Below, in pieces: positions 10,477 to 21,235 of a stretch of DNA of 64,000 bases. The notes beneath the pieces are model-generated. The model was not told where the DNA came from and did no database searches. It was given only the letters and a program-made list of their open reading frames with translations. The position numbers and the translations under genes were made by a program. The DNA lies in NCBI GenBank assembly GCA_031763025.1, contig JASSKH010000012.1, positions 62,001-126,000 on the forward strand. The letters are read 5' to 3'. Position 1 is the first letter of the stretch, and every line of letters starts with the position of its first letter. This DNA is from Macrocystis pyrifera (Eukaryota; Sar; Phaeophyceae; Laminariales; Laminariaceae).

Positions 10477-12500
10477 TCACCAAGAACCTACGGCGAGACC
10501 TAAAAGGGGTTGGGGCAAAGAATTCATCAACATATCCACGTGCTGCTCTTCCGAGCCTACGAACTGACTGTTGAGCTTATTAGCACGAAGTAGCCCTCTG
10601 ACAAAATGAGAACGCACGTCGACATGCTTACTCCGAGCAGAACTAAGGGGATTTTCAGCCAATGTTATGCCCCCCTGGTTATCCTCCAAAACCCGAACAT
10701 ATGGTCCTCTTGGCTCTGGACAAATAAACGACAACACCGCGCCCGTAAACAAAGCTTCCTTCACCCCTTCACCCAGGGCGACATATTCTGATTCTGCTGT
10801 GGACAACGTAAACACGCCTCAGCGTACTACTTGCCCACCTGACTGCCGCACCCCCTAGGGTAGTTACCGTCCCCGATACCGAGCGCCTATCGGTCGACTT
10901 ACCAGCACGAACAGCATCACTATACGCAGTCAAATCAAATCCCAAGCCTCGCACAAAAGTCAATCCAGTAAACGTGGTCCCGTGGAGGTACGCCATAATC
11001 TTCAAATCTGCGTTCTAGTGCCTATCCGTAGGGTTGTGGGAGTGGCGCGCCGCAAAACGCACAGCGTTCGAGATGTCCGGCCTCGTCATGGTCGACAACC
11101 ACATCAAGCTGCACACGACCTCACTGTATGGCCAGTCTCCTCCAAGTTCGCCCTCCTCTCTTGACCTAGTTCCACACCGGGGGTCGCGTGGATGTCAGAG
11201 GATGAGTTAACACCATAACGATTCAGCATGCTCTCAATAAACGCCTTCTGCGTAATCTCCGATGTCCCCAATTCCCAGTCGCGCTTGAAAGCACAGCCAG
11301 TGTACCAAGTCAGTTCGGCGAGGTTATTCGTGGGGGATTTCGTCACTAGCGCGGCATGGAAATCTCTGCGTGCCTCGTCCGATCCTTCGATCATGATGCC
11401 ATTTACACGAACGAACATGATCAGTTCTACCTTGCGGTCCACAACTATGCGAAACACACACGGGTCAGACCTACACTGCTCCATACCGTACATTACCACT
11501 GTCTCTACGAATAACCCGGCCCACTGCCGTCCGCTCTGCTTTAGACCACATAGTGGTCCATGTAGGAGGAGGATCGTTCCTGAAATGTCACCACACCCAC
11601 CGGGTAGTTCCATGTATATCTCGGCGTGGAGGTTCGCGCGAACAAAAGCTTGTGCGACGTCTAGATGAAATATCTTTAGACCATGTTCAATAGCAACAGC
11701 CGCCAGAATTTTAACTGACGCTGACGAGGGAGTTGGTGCAAACGTTTGAAAATAATCTACATCTTGCTCCTGGAAAAACCCCGTAGCCACAAGTCTGGCT
11801 TTTGTCTTTACTATCAGGCCATCCTTATCCGTCATATAGGTAAACACCCACTTCGCACTTACAGGATTCCATCTTTGTGACGGTGTCGGGGCTTCGTACG
11901 TACAGGTCGTTTTATGACCGTCTAACGCAGTTTTCATGGTCTCGTGCCACACCGCTTTGTACTGAGAACGCTCTACATCTGCTACGGATTGCGGGGGCGG
12001 TTCTACGTCTTCCGGGGAACCACTCGGCATGCACTTGCTCAACTCTCCTTTATTCTCCGCAGCAGGCCCTCCGGCCATCAAGGCCAATGCGTCCTCCGTC
12101 ATCCAGGACGTACGATTCAAGATGCTCCCGGGCTTCGTACACCACTCGTACGCAGCCGCAAGCAGCGGGTCTGCGGCTTCTTCATCCATCCTTACCTGGA
12201 TATCACAGCAGACTCACCCCCCAGGTGTTGGCTATGACCCCGGGTCCACCCCCGTCCTGTCCGGGGGAACCGTCCCCAGCTGCTGAGCTCGTGAGCTGGC
12301 CTCCCTGACAGGACCGCGGGGAGGTCCGCACCGTTCCCCTGGCCGATGTCGGAGGCTGATGCTGCGTCTGGGTCGCTTCCCGGGTCGCTATCGGCTCTCC
12401 TTGCCGGGACCGGGGTGGCGTCCACGGCGCCTCCAGGAGACGAGCCCATCCTCTCGGCTGTCTGGGCCCTCTCTCGTGAGGCCGACAAGGCGTCCATGTC
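10477..12500 (-). pseudogene. Ty1/copia reverse transcriptase and RNase H, inactive
   Basis: In element order: a hydrophilic Ser/Gly/Asp-rich linker (about 12,190-12,500) and then an RVT_2-type reverse transcriptase. The reverse transcriptase is marked by AKWVFTYMTDKDG, KARLVATGF.QEQDVDYFQTF, HLDVAQAFV and LCGLKQSGRQW. A TRPDIS..VRF and WKAIMKIMAYLHGT connection follows (10,800-11,100), and then RNase H with STAESEYVALGEGVKEALF, LEDNQGGI and ARSKHVDVRSHFVR. The catalytic Tyr-Val-Asp-Asp is changed to Arg-Val-Asn-Gly (codons at 11,398-11,409), which removes both Asp residues. Frameshifts occur near 11,140 (between reverse transcriptase and connection) and near 10,810 (before RNase H). Family assignment is secure, and the copy cannot be active. 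Confidence 0.93.
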
Positions 12501-12942
12501 ACCCCCTTAAGATGAACCCATCATCTCGGGTGTTTTGTCGCCGGCCTCGCCGCCGGCAGGTGCCTGCATGTGTGCGCTCCTATATAAACGCGTCCCCGTC
12601 GAAACCCCACGTCATATCGAGGTGGTTCAGGGGAGGCAGAACCATGTCCAGCTCATCCACCGTCCACCCATCACCTCGATCTGACGTGCTCACGTCGTAT
12701 GACTCTGACCCCCCGCTTTCGTAGACAGGGAGTCATTCGCCTGGGCAGGTACAGGTAGTGCAGGCGACACGCGTTGCCAGGCGACATTGCACGTGATTAG
12801 CATAGTGCGTGTCCTCGTCAGTCCTCGTACTGAGTCTCGGGGGTGATTCAGTCCAGCGCCAAGGTAAGAGCACTCTTGTGCTTTCGCCTGTGACTTTTTT
12901 TCCCTCCTAACCTTGCAGTAGCCAGGCTTGTGAAAAGGTGGC

Positions 12943-13079
12943 AGTAGAACGGAGAACGGAGAACGGAGAGCTCAAACTCTCCTCATGAACACACTGAAAA
13001 TTTCATAATATCGCCAGCGAAGATATATCACACCCTTTACAGCTTGTTACCGTCGCTTGTGGAACGATCCAAACGAACA
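12943..13079 (-). repeat. 5' LTR of the copia element
   Basis: Direct-repeat partner of 9,993-10,138, ending at the same AACGAACA on the plus strand. It contains three tandem copies of GGAGAAC, where the 3' LTR has TTAGAAC repeats. No convincing primer-binding site (TGG...) abuts it on the internal side. Confidence 0.65.
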
Positions 13080-14099
13080 GTTGTACTACTAGTAGGTAGT
13101 AGTATAGTGCTACCGTTGCTACGAGTCTGCTGCTGTAACCCTGAGTATACCGTTTTTCACAATGATAAATGTATTCGTCGGGAGACACAATTCTTTCATG
13201 ACAAATCATACTGATAAACGTGCTCATGATGCCCTCAACTGTATGTACACCTGCACATTTAAATTTGTACTGATAGTTCATAAACAGTATCTGGTGTTGC
13301 CACGAGTGAGCGGCTGTTACGGAAACATGTGGTATGAGGTAGTGTATTTCTCCGAAGAAAGAGTATAGTACTCAGTTCCTGCCGACGACTACTCAATCCT
13401 TAGAGCAAGACGCCAACCCATCCATGTCATTGTGGCTCACGCTTCCGCCAAGAACAGCTATTACCTGTGACTGCCTTTTCGCCTTCCGGCGCCTCTGGGA
13501 TTTTATACCCACATCCCAGAGGGGAACCATGTATATATTTTATAGGGATGTGGACAAAATGAGGTGTACCCGATCCATTAGCGTCAAAATCAGGTGATAC
13601 TAAAACCAGGTAAAAACCGCGTGCAATGTACGGTACTGCTGTATTGTTTGAAGAAAACATAAACGTCAGCTGTGAATAAAGCAAAACATCAGCCGCCAAC
13701 AACAAACAACAAACTGTGCTGCAATCGTGCGAGAGTAGTTCAAAACCACAAAACACCTAGACGAAAAATGTAACCCCGCACAGCTACGAGTACAGCTCGC
13801 TTCATGCATGTACATCCACCTTGCGACTACAGAAGTGCAGTCCCCCACCATTCAATTACTCCAGAGAAGCACACAGATTGGATGAAAACAGCTCGAACAG
13901 CAGCATCATGGTCAAGGTGCGCGAACTTGCACGACCTCCGCAACACGCACCTTGACCTAATTTTGCCGGGTATCGACCAGTTCCGATCTACTTAAAAGAT
14001 AACATCATATCAGTGCCTGGTACGTACAGAAAACATATTGTTGTTTGTGTTGATCTCGTTCTATTTTGGGTGTGTGTATTGGTCACTAAATGAGCTAGC
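13080..14099. other. Stretch without a supported gene
   Basis: No domain-bearing frame. A hairpin CCACATCCC / GGGATGTGG spans about 13,509-13,554. AGGGGAACCATGTATATAT at 13,512-13,535 resembles a block in the repeat at 20,060-20,280. Confidence 0.35.
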
Positions 14100-14465
14100 T
14101 CATCTATCCCCTACAGCTCAAGCCTTGGAAACATGTGCAGATGAGCTATCGCCCATACCTCAAGGTTTGAAAACATGCGTGGATGAGCGACCGCCTATTG
14201 CTCAAGCTTCGAAAACATGTGCAGATGAGCAATCACCTATAGTTCAAGCCAGGGGAAACATGTGTAGTTTATGTAGCTCCTATAGCTCGTCTCGGAGGTA
14301 GATGAGCTAGCTCCTATAGCTCCTATAGCTCACTCTGGACATATATGTGCAGATGAGCTATCCTCTATTTTAGCTCAAGCTTTGAAAACAGGTGCAGATG
14401 AGCTACCCTCGTATAGCTCGATCCAGGAAAACATGCGCAGCTCATGCAGCTCACGTAGCTCACCG
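14100..14465 (+). repeat. Minisatellite with 42-bp core unit (AACATGTGCAGATGAGCTA)
   Basis: About three 42-bp units starting at 14,117 are followed by degenerate ones to 14,465. Each carries CTCAAGC..., AAACATGTGCAGATGAGC and CGCCTAT. Because 42 is divisible by three, one plus-strand frame (14,038-14,301) reads a 14-residue repeat around TCADE.SPI after a hydrophobic stretch. It has no ATG start, so coding is doubtful. Confidence 0.7.
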
Positions 14466-15066
14466 GTGAGCTAGCTGATCTGTCCTAGGTGTTCAGGGAA
14501 TTGCAACCGAGGGACGGCAGACGCATACGTAGAGAAAAAACAATGTTCGTACGTATGGCCTCTCTGATTAAAATTGGCTGCAACCAGTTGAAACCTACTG
14601 TAGACCGAGTGGACAAAACCAGGTGTTATAGCCCAGCTCGTTTGGGCGAAAATCACGTACGCACGATTTCAGTCTGGCCAATAGGGTCCTGGCGTGTGAT
14701 TTGTAATTGTTTTGAGTGTATAGCTGATTTTGGCCCAAACATGTCCAGGTATACCTGTTATTGTCTAAAACCCTATATTATATCAGATTCAAAGTATGAT
14801 TGCTTGCAGTTGCGATACTCATTTGTAATATTATTGCCTCTACTTCTGCTGTACATCGTTGAGTGGTAGCTGTATTGATGTACACTGTCCTGTTGAAGTA
14901 GCTGTTACTTTCGGACATATTGCTCGTTTTAATACTCCCGAGACAAATTTTAGAGGTGCCAAGACGAATCTAAGACGTGCCAAAACAAATATAGAACGTG
15001 CTATAGGTCCATTCTAGACTGTTTGTTCATTCACGTTTCAGTGTGTATCTCCTAAATCAAAATTAA
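14466..15066. other. Stretch without a supported gene
   Basis: A 126-residue plus-strand frame (14,489-14,869) ends in a hydrophobic segment but matches nothing I recognise. The stretch ends where the LINE begins abruptly. Confidence 0.35.
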
Positions 15067-15079
15067 TCGTAGTGTTCGC

Positions 15080-16399
15080 GTGCGTACGGATGACGGCGAG
15101 CACTCGGAATGGTTTGATGTCACGCAGGGGCTGCGGCAAGGCCGTGTGCTGTCACCGTTACTGTTCAACGTATTTTTCGCTGCTGCGTTGCACGTCGTAC
15201 TAGTACGCTTTAGCCATGACGAAGCAATCGTAAGGGATTTGGTCCAACTTAGTGATGCTGGAGTAGTCGGGACGGAGGAGCAGGAGCCGTTGGCGTACGT
15301 GCGAAGGGCTGTATGGGGCATGTTGTACGCCGATGACGCAGGGATTGTCTCGAAGTCGGCTGAAGGGCTCGCGAAAATGATGACAGTCATCGTGACTGTC
15401 TTCGAAGCAGCAGGCCTTACGGTGTCGGAAAAGAAGACAGAGACTATGCTTCTACAAACGCCAGACCAGAAAACCCTCGCACCACCGCTCGTTATCGAAG
15501 CAGCAGGCCAGAGGTATAAGCAGACGGCCCAGTTCTTATACCTAGGCGGCGTTATCCACGAAAATGTTGACCTCTCGCTCGAAATCGACCGACGGATCCG
15601 TCTCATGCGAGCATGCCTCAAACGGTTCGGCCCGGAGCTGTATGATAGGACGACCGCCCCCCTTAGCCTGAAAGTCCGAATGCTGAAGGCCGAGGTGATT
15701 GAGACCCTGCTGTACGGGTGTGTGACGTGGACCCTCAGAGCGGAACACTTTGCCAAGCTTCGAACGGCTCACCACCAAGTCCTGTTGCGAGTCATTGGCT
15801 TCCAACGCCGACTTCGTACTGACCATGCCACCCTCTCGTACGCGAAGGACCTCAAGATGACACGTTGCGAGAGCATCGAAACGACCATCCGCAAACGGCG
15901 TCTCTTCTTCGCGGGGGGGGTGGCACGGCAAAGCAAGGATCGATTACCCAGCCGGGTGATGTTCGGGACGATTGCTGGTGGGGAGAACCCGAGACCTGGC
16001 GGACAGGTTAAGACTTGGCATAGATGCGTAGTCGAAGACCTTAGGGAGTTCCGCGCCACCGAAGGGTCAACGGAACTTGCTCCCTTGGTGTTTGGAGTTG
16101 AGACCGCACTGTGGCCCACTGCTGCAAAAAAGGCGGGGAAGTGGTACCGGGGGATCCTGGAAGCAGCCGAACGGTTCATGGTGAGGTGGCACGAGGCTGA
16201 GGCTGAGCTGAGCAGGCAGCGCCGCGCATCCGCCGTGGGTGGTGTCCAAGGGAATGAGGGGAGGAGGGGCAGCAAGAGGAGTAGCAGAAAACCCGACCAA
16301 GGGAATGCGGAGAGGGGGGGGAGGAGTAGCAGGGAAACTGCAGTGGACGAAAGTAGGAAGGAGATGGCAGATAGGGTAGCGAGGTACCGGGCAGACTAA
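15080..16399 (+). CDS. Non-LTR reverse transcriptase, C-terminal part
   Basis: The frame lacks the N-terminal endonuclease and the fingers of reverse transcriptase. It begins at palm motif GLRQGRVLSPLLFNVFF, with the catalytic YADDAGIV about residues 92-99 intact. The frame then passes through FLYLGGVIHE, AEVIETLLYGCVTW and HHQVLLRVIGF, to a basic Ser/Arg/Gly-rich tail. About 440 codons run without a stop. The in-frame GTG at 15,080 is not a true start, because the frame is open upstream to a stop at 15,053. The enzyme would copy element RNA at nicked target DNA. The YGC.TW and RRL.F..G..R arrangement after the palm resembles RTE/L1-type elements, but I cannot fix the clade. Confidence 0.9.
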   Translation: MRTDDGEHSEWFDVTQGLRQGRVLSPLLFNVFFAAALHVVLVRFSHDEAIVRDLVQLSDAGVVGTEEQEPLAYVRRAVWGMLYADDAGIVSKSAEGLAKMMTVIVTVFEAAGLTVSEKKTETMLLQTPDQKTLAPPLVIEAAGQRYKQTAQFLYLGGVIHENVDLSLEIDRRIRLMRACLKRFGPELYDRTTAPLSLKVRMLKAEVIETLLYGCVTWTLRAEHFAKLRTAHHQVLLRVIGFQRRLRTDHATLSYAKDLKMTRCESIETTIRKRRLFFAGGVARQSKDRLPSRVMFGTIAGGENPRPGGQVKTWHRCVVEDLREFRATEGSTELAPLVFGVETALWPTAAKKAGKWYRGILEAAERFMVRWHEAEAELSRQRRASAVGGVQGNEGRRGSKRSSRKPDQGNAERGGRSSRETAVDESRKEMADRVARYRAD

Positions 16400-16519
16400 G
16401 AAGTAGAACATGCCTATACTACTCGTACCACCAACTGGTGCAGCTGGTTCGAACGTGGTCTTCCTTTGTCTTCCTGTTGTTTTTGTTTATTTTTATTTCA
16501 TTTTATTGTCTTCTTTGAG

Positions 16520-17380
16520 GTGGGCCTCACGAAACAAACAAGCAGAGCACCATTGGCAGCGTGAATACATAACAGCATATTGCACGTATCACCATCATAC
16601 AAGGCAGGCGGCAAAGAAAACATGTGGATGTATGCATATACCAAGTAACTGGTATGCACTAAAGTAATACTTAGTATGCAAGATCAAACGTGGGATTACA
16701 TTATACAAAGAACACGATGACATTATTTTGCAAGTTTGCAAACGCTCCGATCTCTTGCACACGTTTTGCGAACACTCCGATCTCCTGCAATGCACTTCGA
16801 TCAGCCTGGGTTCATCATGTTACAGCAGGGTACAGCTCTCAGACCCTAAAAAGGACCTGCGCTCGTTAGATCTCTGAGGTCGGCTCACCTGTTATTTGAG
16901 AGTTCGAGGAAGTGCCTCCAAGCAGTAATGATCGGGTCACGCAGAACATGGATCGATGCAATACGGAAGATGCAAGCAGCCAGAGTGATCAATCAACGAA
17001 GCACCACAGACACGATGAGGGGCACGACGGGCAAGGCAGGGCCCAAGGGGCTGGGGGTCGATAGGACAGGTATCACAGATGACTTGGCTTTGACTTTCTT
17101 TCTTCACTTGGTGGTGTTTAGTAAACAGGGTGGTCCCGGAACCTCGTTACTTGCTCTGTACCCGAGACCGAAGGCGTTCCCACACCGGGGATCCTCCCTG
17201 CTCCTATAAGATCCGCCCAGAGGATGCTAACCAAGGCTTGCCCTCTGCCTATCGAATAGACCCGACGCGTGACCCTGATCAGGACAGTGGTCTCGCGCCG
17301 TATTATCCTCCCCATAGCGCTGGTAACGACAGTCACAGCGCTATGAACCTCCCTCCTTGGTGCCACCCGCTGTAACATAT
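16520..17380. other. Possible insertion within the LINE 3' UTR
   Basis: This segment has no counterpart in LINE copies 2 and 3, where only about 480 bases separate the stop codon from the 3' terminal block. It includes a 30-bp tandem pair (TTTGCAAACGCTCCGATCTC and TTTGCGAACACTCCGATCTC at 16,734-16,790). No gene recognised. Confidence 0.4.
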
Positions 17381-17715
17381 GCTATCCGTCTGGCAGCCTT
17401 TTCTGAAGTCCTTGCGTCGTTTGTATTGTTTCTGTTCTTCATTTCATTTTTTTTGTTTTGTTTTTGTTTCATTGTCTTTTTGCTCTTATGTTTTGTCCTG
17501 CTTGTGTTGTTGTTTCTCGTACCCGGTACGCTGACATTTCACTTGCTTGACACTTGAATTTGCGATTTTTTTTTTTTTTTTGGTCTTCCTATGTCTCACA
17601 GTCTGTGACCACGGAATCAGTATCTCTCTAGGATAAGAAGGAATCAGGACGGACACAGGGTGCACTGATGAAGCTGGGTAGAAAGGACGATTTAAGGTGA
17701 AGACAACAACAACAA

Positions 17716-18204
17716 TAACATTATTTTTGTGTGTTGTTGCACGAGCACGGACCACCGCCTAGAGAACAATACCCATAGCAGTGCACAGAGCGTGCTTACC
17801 TCCAGCTTCCTACAGCACCACAACCCTGCTGCCCAGCAGCAGCAGCAGTGGGCACACCTTGCGCGTATAGATGGTCGTACTGCGGCTCATTCGTACAGCA
17901 GCAACGTTCGTGCAAAACATGCTTACAGCAGTACAGCAGTTAGTTACTAGTTCTGATCTCAGTATGTCCTACATGCTGACCGATAGATCCTAGAGCCAGC
18001 TGAAAGGGGATCAGTACACGCACGTTCTTCGCGTTGCATTATACAGCAGTACTGCTGTATATACTGTCGTACCTGTACAAGCTACTCACTGCTGTAGGAG
18101 ATCGTGCAAAGTGTATTAGATTGCGTAAAAAACACGACGTGCCAGTTGTACGAGCTCTCTTCTAGCGTAGACGTTTATACTGGGCTGGATAACATTTTCG
18201 TTTC
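17716..18204. other. Stretch without a supported gene
   Basis: CAG-rich runs at 17,825-17,850 and scattered CAGCAGT. No gene recognised. Confidence 0.3.
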
Positions 18205-18239
18205 CGAGGTTCGACTCGCAACATCCACATTTTTTTTTT
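18205..18239 (+). other. tRNA-like B box followed by a T tract
   Basis: GAGGTTCGACTCGC is a good B box. It is followed after an acceptor-like ATCCACA by a run of about ten Ts. There is no matching 5' half, so it is a tRNA/SINE remnant at best. The arrangement mirrors the one at 2,091-2,136, including a nearby AAATTCACTTTT. Confidence 0.35.
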
Positions 18240-18249
18240 AAATTCACTT

Positions 18250-18709
18250 TTGTGGATACCAGGTCCTCTTCCCCTAGCTTGTACCGCCTCATTACACACA
18301 AGTTCAAGGTCAACATAGGTGACTCACTCCGTTCCGTGAAGACTCGAGACACCGACCCACGTCGGTGTGTCCTCCACACCACAACCACATAAGAGATGGC
18401 CCTGCCCGGGCTCCGTCCCACATTGGCGTCGTCGGCAGGACATCTAGGAAGTTAACCTAGTCGCCCTGTTTCCCCAAGTCGACACCTTTTTATTTAAGAC
18501 GCGTAGTGGCACATCTAAAAAAAGAGGGGGGTGATGTGGATACCAGGTCCCCTTCCCCTAGATTGTACCGCCTCATTACACACAAGTTCAAGGTCAGCAT
18601 AGGTGACTCACTCCGTTCCGTGAAGACTCGAGACACCGACCCACCTCGGTGTGTCCTCCACACCACAACCACAAAAGAGAGAACCTGCCCGGGGCTCCAC
18701 CCCACACTT
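18250..18709. repeat. Direct repeat pair, about 174 bp each, 284 bp apart
   Basis: Copies at about 18,250-18,425 and 18,535-18,709 share GTGGATACCAGGTCC, CTTCCCCTAG.TTGTACCGCC, TCATTACACACAAGTTCAAG and GACTCGAGACACCGACCCAC at roughly 93% identity by eye. They could be LTRs of a tiny element or a segmental duplication. The 110 bases between them have no coding capacity. Confidence 0.75.
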
Positions 18710-19009
18710 TGACTTTTGTTGTACCAGGACTACAACAGCAGTACTACAACAGTAAAAATAATACATTCGTCCACACCTTGCTTTTCTCAACGTATAGCAT
18801 GATATACTGCCGTAATTTAAGTTGTGTGTATATATTTCCACTTACTTGTGACTTCTTTTGTGCCAGTACATTCATCCACCTTGCTTTTCTGAACGTATAA
18901 TATGATACCATGGTATGTATATAGTACATGTTACTTGTGTTATTTAGCCCAAATTAAAGAGTTTGGGCGCGCTTGCGTGTGGCATGCGTTCATACCTCAA
19001 CAAGTCACA
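18710..19009. other. A/T-rich stretch without a supported gene
   Basis: A short duplicated block (CACCTTGCTTTTCT.AACGTATA.TATGATA) recurs at 18,774 and 18,878. No gene. Confidence 0.35.
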
Positions 19010-19830
19010 GCTACTCCCAATACTTGGGAGTAAAGCAAAGTATGCTCGAGAAAGTACTGCTGTGCTGCTATTACCGTAGGTACTTCGTACACTCGCAGTA
19101 TTTCGGGGTTTCTGCACTCGAGATACTGCAAGTACTCGCAGTATTTTGAGGTTCTTCTGTATGTAGATACTACTGCGTATATACTTTCGGGCTCGCACTG
19201 ATGCGGGGTTCGCTACTGCTGCTGGCATGGATACCGCCTGTTGTGCTTCAAGTATCTCGGGGTTCTGTACCGCGGGTACTGCAAGACTTAAGTATACCAG
19301 TACTAGTCTAGAGGTATTTCGTCCGTTGGTATAGTGTTCGTACTGCAGCTGCTGCTTCTGCGAGACTCAGTACTCGCAGTAGTAATGAAATACCCTCAAT
19401 ATGCCCAGTATACTTCGAGCATGAAGTATACTTCAACCGTCTGTGCACCGTGTCGACAGGCTCAGCGTTCGGCACAAAACACACCCAGATAGTCCAACAC
19501 GAGTGGGAGTTGGAGCAAACTACTTTCGCTGGAGACAACTTGAGCACTTTTTAAAGCAGTCTGGCAGTATTTCAAGATATGCATTTGCGAGGAATATATA
19601 TGCATGTACTGCGAATACTCAGTATCGTCTCGAGTTCTGTACTGCGCATATTGCCTTTACCCCAAGTATTTCGCGTTTCGATACTACTTATTATACTGCG
19701 TGTACATACTTTCCTGTATTCTCGGGGTTCGGTACTACTGCTCACACTCTCATTACTCTCAGTATTTGGGCCTTCTCAGTGCTCGCAATATTTTTGCCGT
19801 CAGTACTCCAATATTCTCAGTACTCGGACT
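19010..19830. repeat. Degenerate repeat field of CAGTACT / GCAGTATTTCGGGGTT motifs
   Basis: Blocks such as CTCGCAGTATTT(C/T)GGGGTTC, GTACTGC and CAGTA(C/T)TC recur every 25-45 bases for about 800 bp on one strand. Spacing is irregular, so this is an old, diverged minisatellite. Several overlapping frames rich in Tyr, Ser and Ile are by-products of the repeat. Confidence 0.6.
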
Positions 19831-20059
19831 ACGATTTGTTCTCGAGCATTTTATCTGTGAAACCTTGATATTACCCTGAGCACCAAGAAACATTTATTTT
19901 GGGGGAACATACAACAGTAGTAGTACCAGTATGTATGTGCTGTACCTTACTAAGACGGTCATGAAGTATTATGGCGCAACCTCGACCTCGCGCAACTTTT
20001 TTGTACTTACGAACTAATCGTCGCGAGTCAGCTGGATGAATATATCCACTTATTGCCGA

Positions 20060-20280
20060 TACCCTAAGTAATGATCCCACACTAATTCCGCGAACAGTAT
20101 AATAGTCTGTCCTCAAAAATATGTTGTGTGTGTTCTTCACATTAAAATGATGGGTGGATGCAGGTGCCATTTCTAAACAAGTGTGCAGGGTTTCATACGA
20201 GTATTATTTCGCTCTTGCGCCACTCCCCTATTATTAATACGGCACCTCCCGGAGGGGAACCTTGTATATATATGATATTG
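20060..20280. repeat. Dispersed repeat, inverted partner of 7,488-7,690
   Basis: The reverse complement matches the earlier copy over about 200 bp, starting at ATACAAGGTTCCCCTCCGGG and ending near GATCCCACACTAAT. The edges of homology presumably mark the element's ends. Confidence 0.7.
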
Positions 20281-20371
20281 CTCTGAAGTGGAGATGAAGT
20301 CGATCTTGACCTCATCCAGACATCAACCACAGGGCGGCACATACTACTGTTCGGATAATTTGTTTTTTTTA

Positions 20372-20845
20372 GCAAAAACGAGCAAACGGTTCACGCAGCT
20401 TGCAGAGTTGAATATCGACCGATCTGCCGATCGGTTGAAAACTCACAGCTGACGTGCTTTCTTAGTTTTTTATAAAAAAATAAATAAATCACAAAAAATA
20501 TAAAAATATAGACGTTTTTTCTGTTTCTTGCTCTATGGCGTGCTTTGAGTAGTGGGTAGACATTTGTCATACTCTGCATTGGGATGTGTGGCACACAGCA
20601 AAACAAACCCCGCTCGAATCGACATATTATTTGTATCCGTACGTAGCAGGTAGAGCACAACCTGGCGAAAAATCGCCCCTTGTCAGTCACTTTTTCGGGG
20701 ACCATGACAGTCAATTTCTTGATGGGCATTTTTTTTTTTTGTAATAAAAAACAAAAAGAAAAGCACGTCAGCTGTGAGTTCAACCGATCGGCAGATCGGT
20801 CGATACTCAACTTTGCAAGCTGCGTGAACCGCGCGCGTTTTCCAA
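20372..20845. mobile_element. TIR element with ~85-bp terminal inverted repeats
   Basis: The left end reads CGGTTCACGCAGCTTGCAGA, then TCGACCGATCTGCCGATCGG and CTCACAGCTGACGTGCTTT. The reverse complement of the right end (about 20,755-20,845) reads the same with few changes. The TIRs contain the near-palindrome CCGATCTGCCGATCGG. The A/T-rich centre encodes nothing recognisable. Single half-copies of the TIR occur at 24,785-24,850 and 63,571-63,632. Superfamily unknown. Confidence 0.75.
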
Positions 20846-21109
20846 TAAGCAATATTTCCCTCGCGATTGACTACTACTGGCCAAAGACTCCCCTGGATGC
20901 CACCAGGGTCGACGAGACGATAGTACTAAGTCTTACAGCTGGTTCGATTTCCAATTGATTTCGGCCAGTACCATTTTGCACACTGAAACAGCAGATCGAC
21001 ACGTGAGGGCCGGGGTACGCAAGACAAAGTCGAAAGTTTGTTTACAGCAGTTCACACGTGACATGCACACCAAGACACTGAAAATTTTGAATACTCCCTG
21101 TAAATGTTG

Positions 21110-21235
21110 CAGCAGGTCTTGACGTGCAAGTACGTGTTTTTTGGTGAATCTCACTATTATCGTACATGTTCTTGGCCTCTTCTGCTTTTGATATATGAAA
21201 AACACAGCAAGCACACACCTGTGAACAGAAGAGGT
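21110..21235 (-). repeat. Dispersed repeat, partner of 52,245-52,355
   Basis: In minus sense GGTGTGTGC.TGCTGTGTTTTTCATATATCAA is followed by GCAGAAGAGGCCAAGAACAT and GAGATTCACCAA. The same order is found in plus sense at 52,245-52,355. Noncoding or a protein remnant; unassigned. Confidence 0.65.

Larger units (their letters stand above)
9993..13079 (-). mobile_element. Ty1/copia LTR retrotransposon, internally deleted
   Basis: The element runs on the minus strand from the 5' LTR (12,943-13,079) to the 3' LTR (9,993-10,138). Inside, only an acidic/Ser-rich linker, reverse transcriptase and RNase H remain. The 5' LTR lies only about 440 bp from the linker, so gag, protease and integrase (normally 2-3 kb) are gone. 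GTTGT occurs beside both outer LTR ends (9,991-9,995 and 13,080-13,084) and could be a 5-bp target duplication, though it overlaps the LTR end I chose. All coding parts carry inactivating changes. Confidence 0.8.
15067..17715 (+). mobile_element. Non-LTR retrotransposon (LINE) copy 1, 5'-truncated
   Basis: The coding part starts abruptly in the middle of reverse transcriptase and ends at 16,399. The 3' UTR continues to a conserved terminal block at about 17,595-17,700 (TCTGTGACCACGGA ... GGACGGACACAGGG) and ends in an ACA-rich tail near 17,700-17,715. The same terminal block, in reverse, closes copies at 27,902 and 61,232. The 3' UTR here is about 850 bp longer than in copy 2, so 16,520-17,380 may be a nested insertion. 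Abrupt 5' truncation is the normal outcome of target-primed reverse transcription. Confidence 0.85.

Noticed and set aside
20391..20852. 153-codon minus frame across the TIR element
   Set aside because: It runs through both TIRs and an A/T-rich core, with homopolymer Lys and Phe runs and no domain. Chance is more likely.
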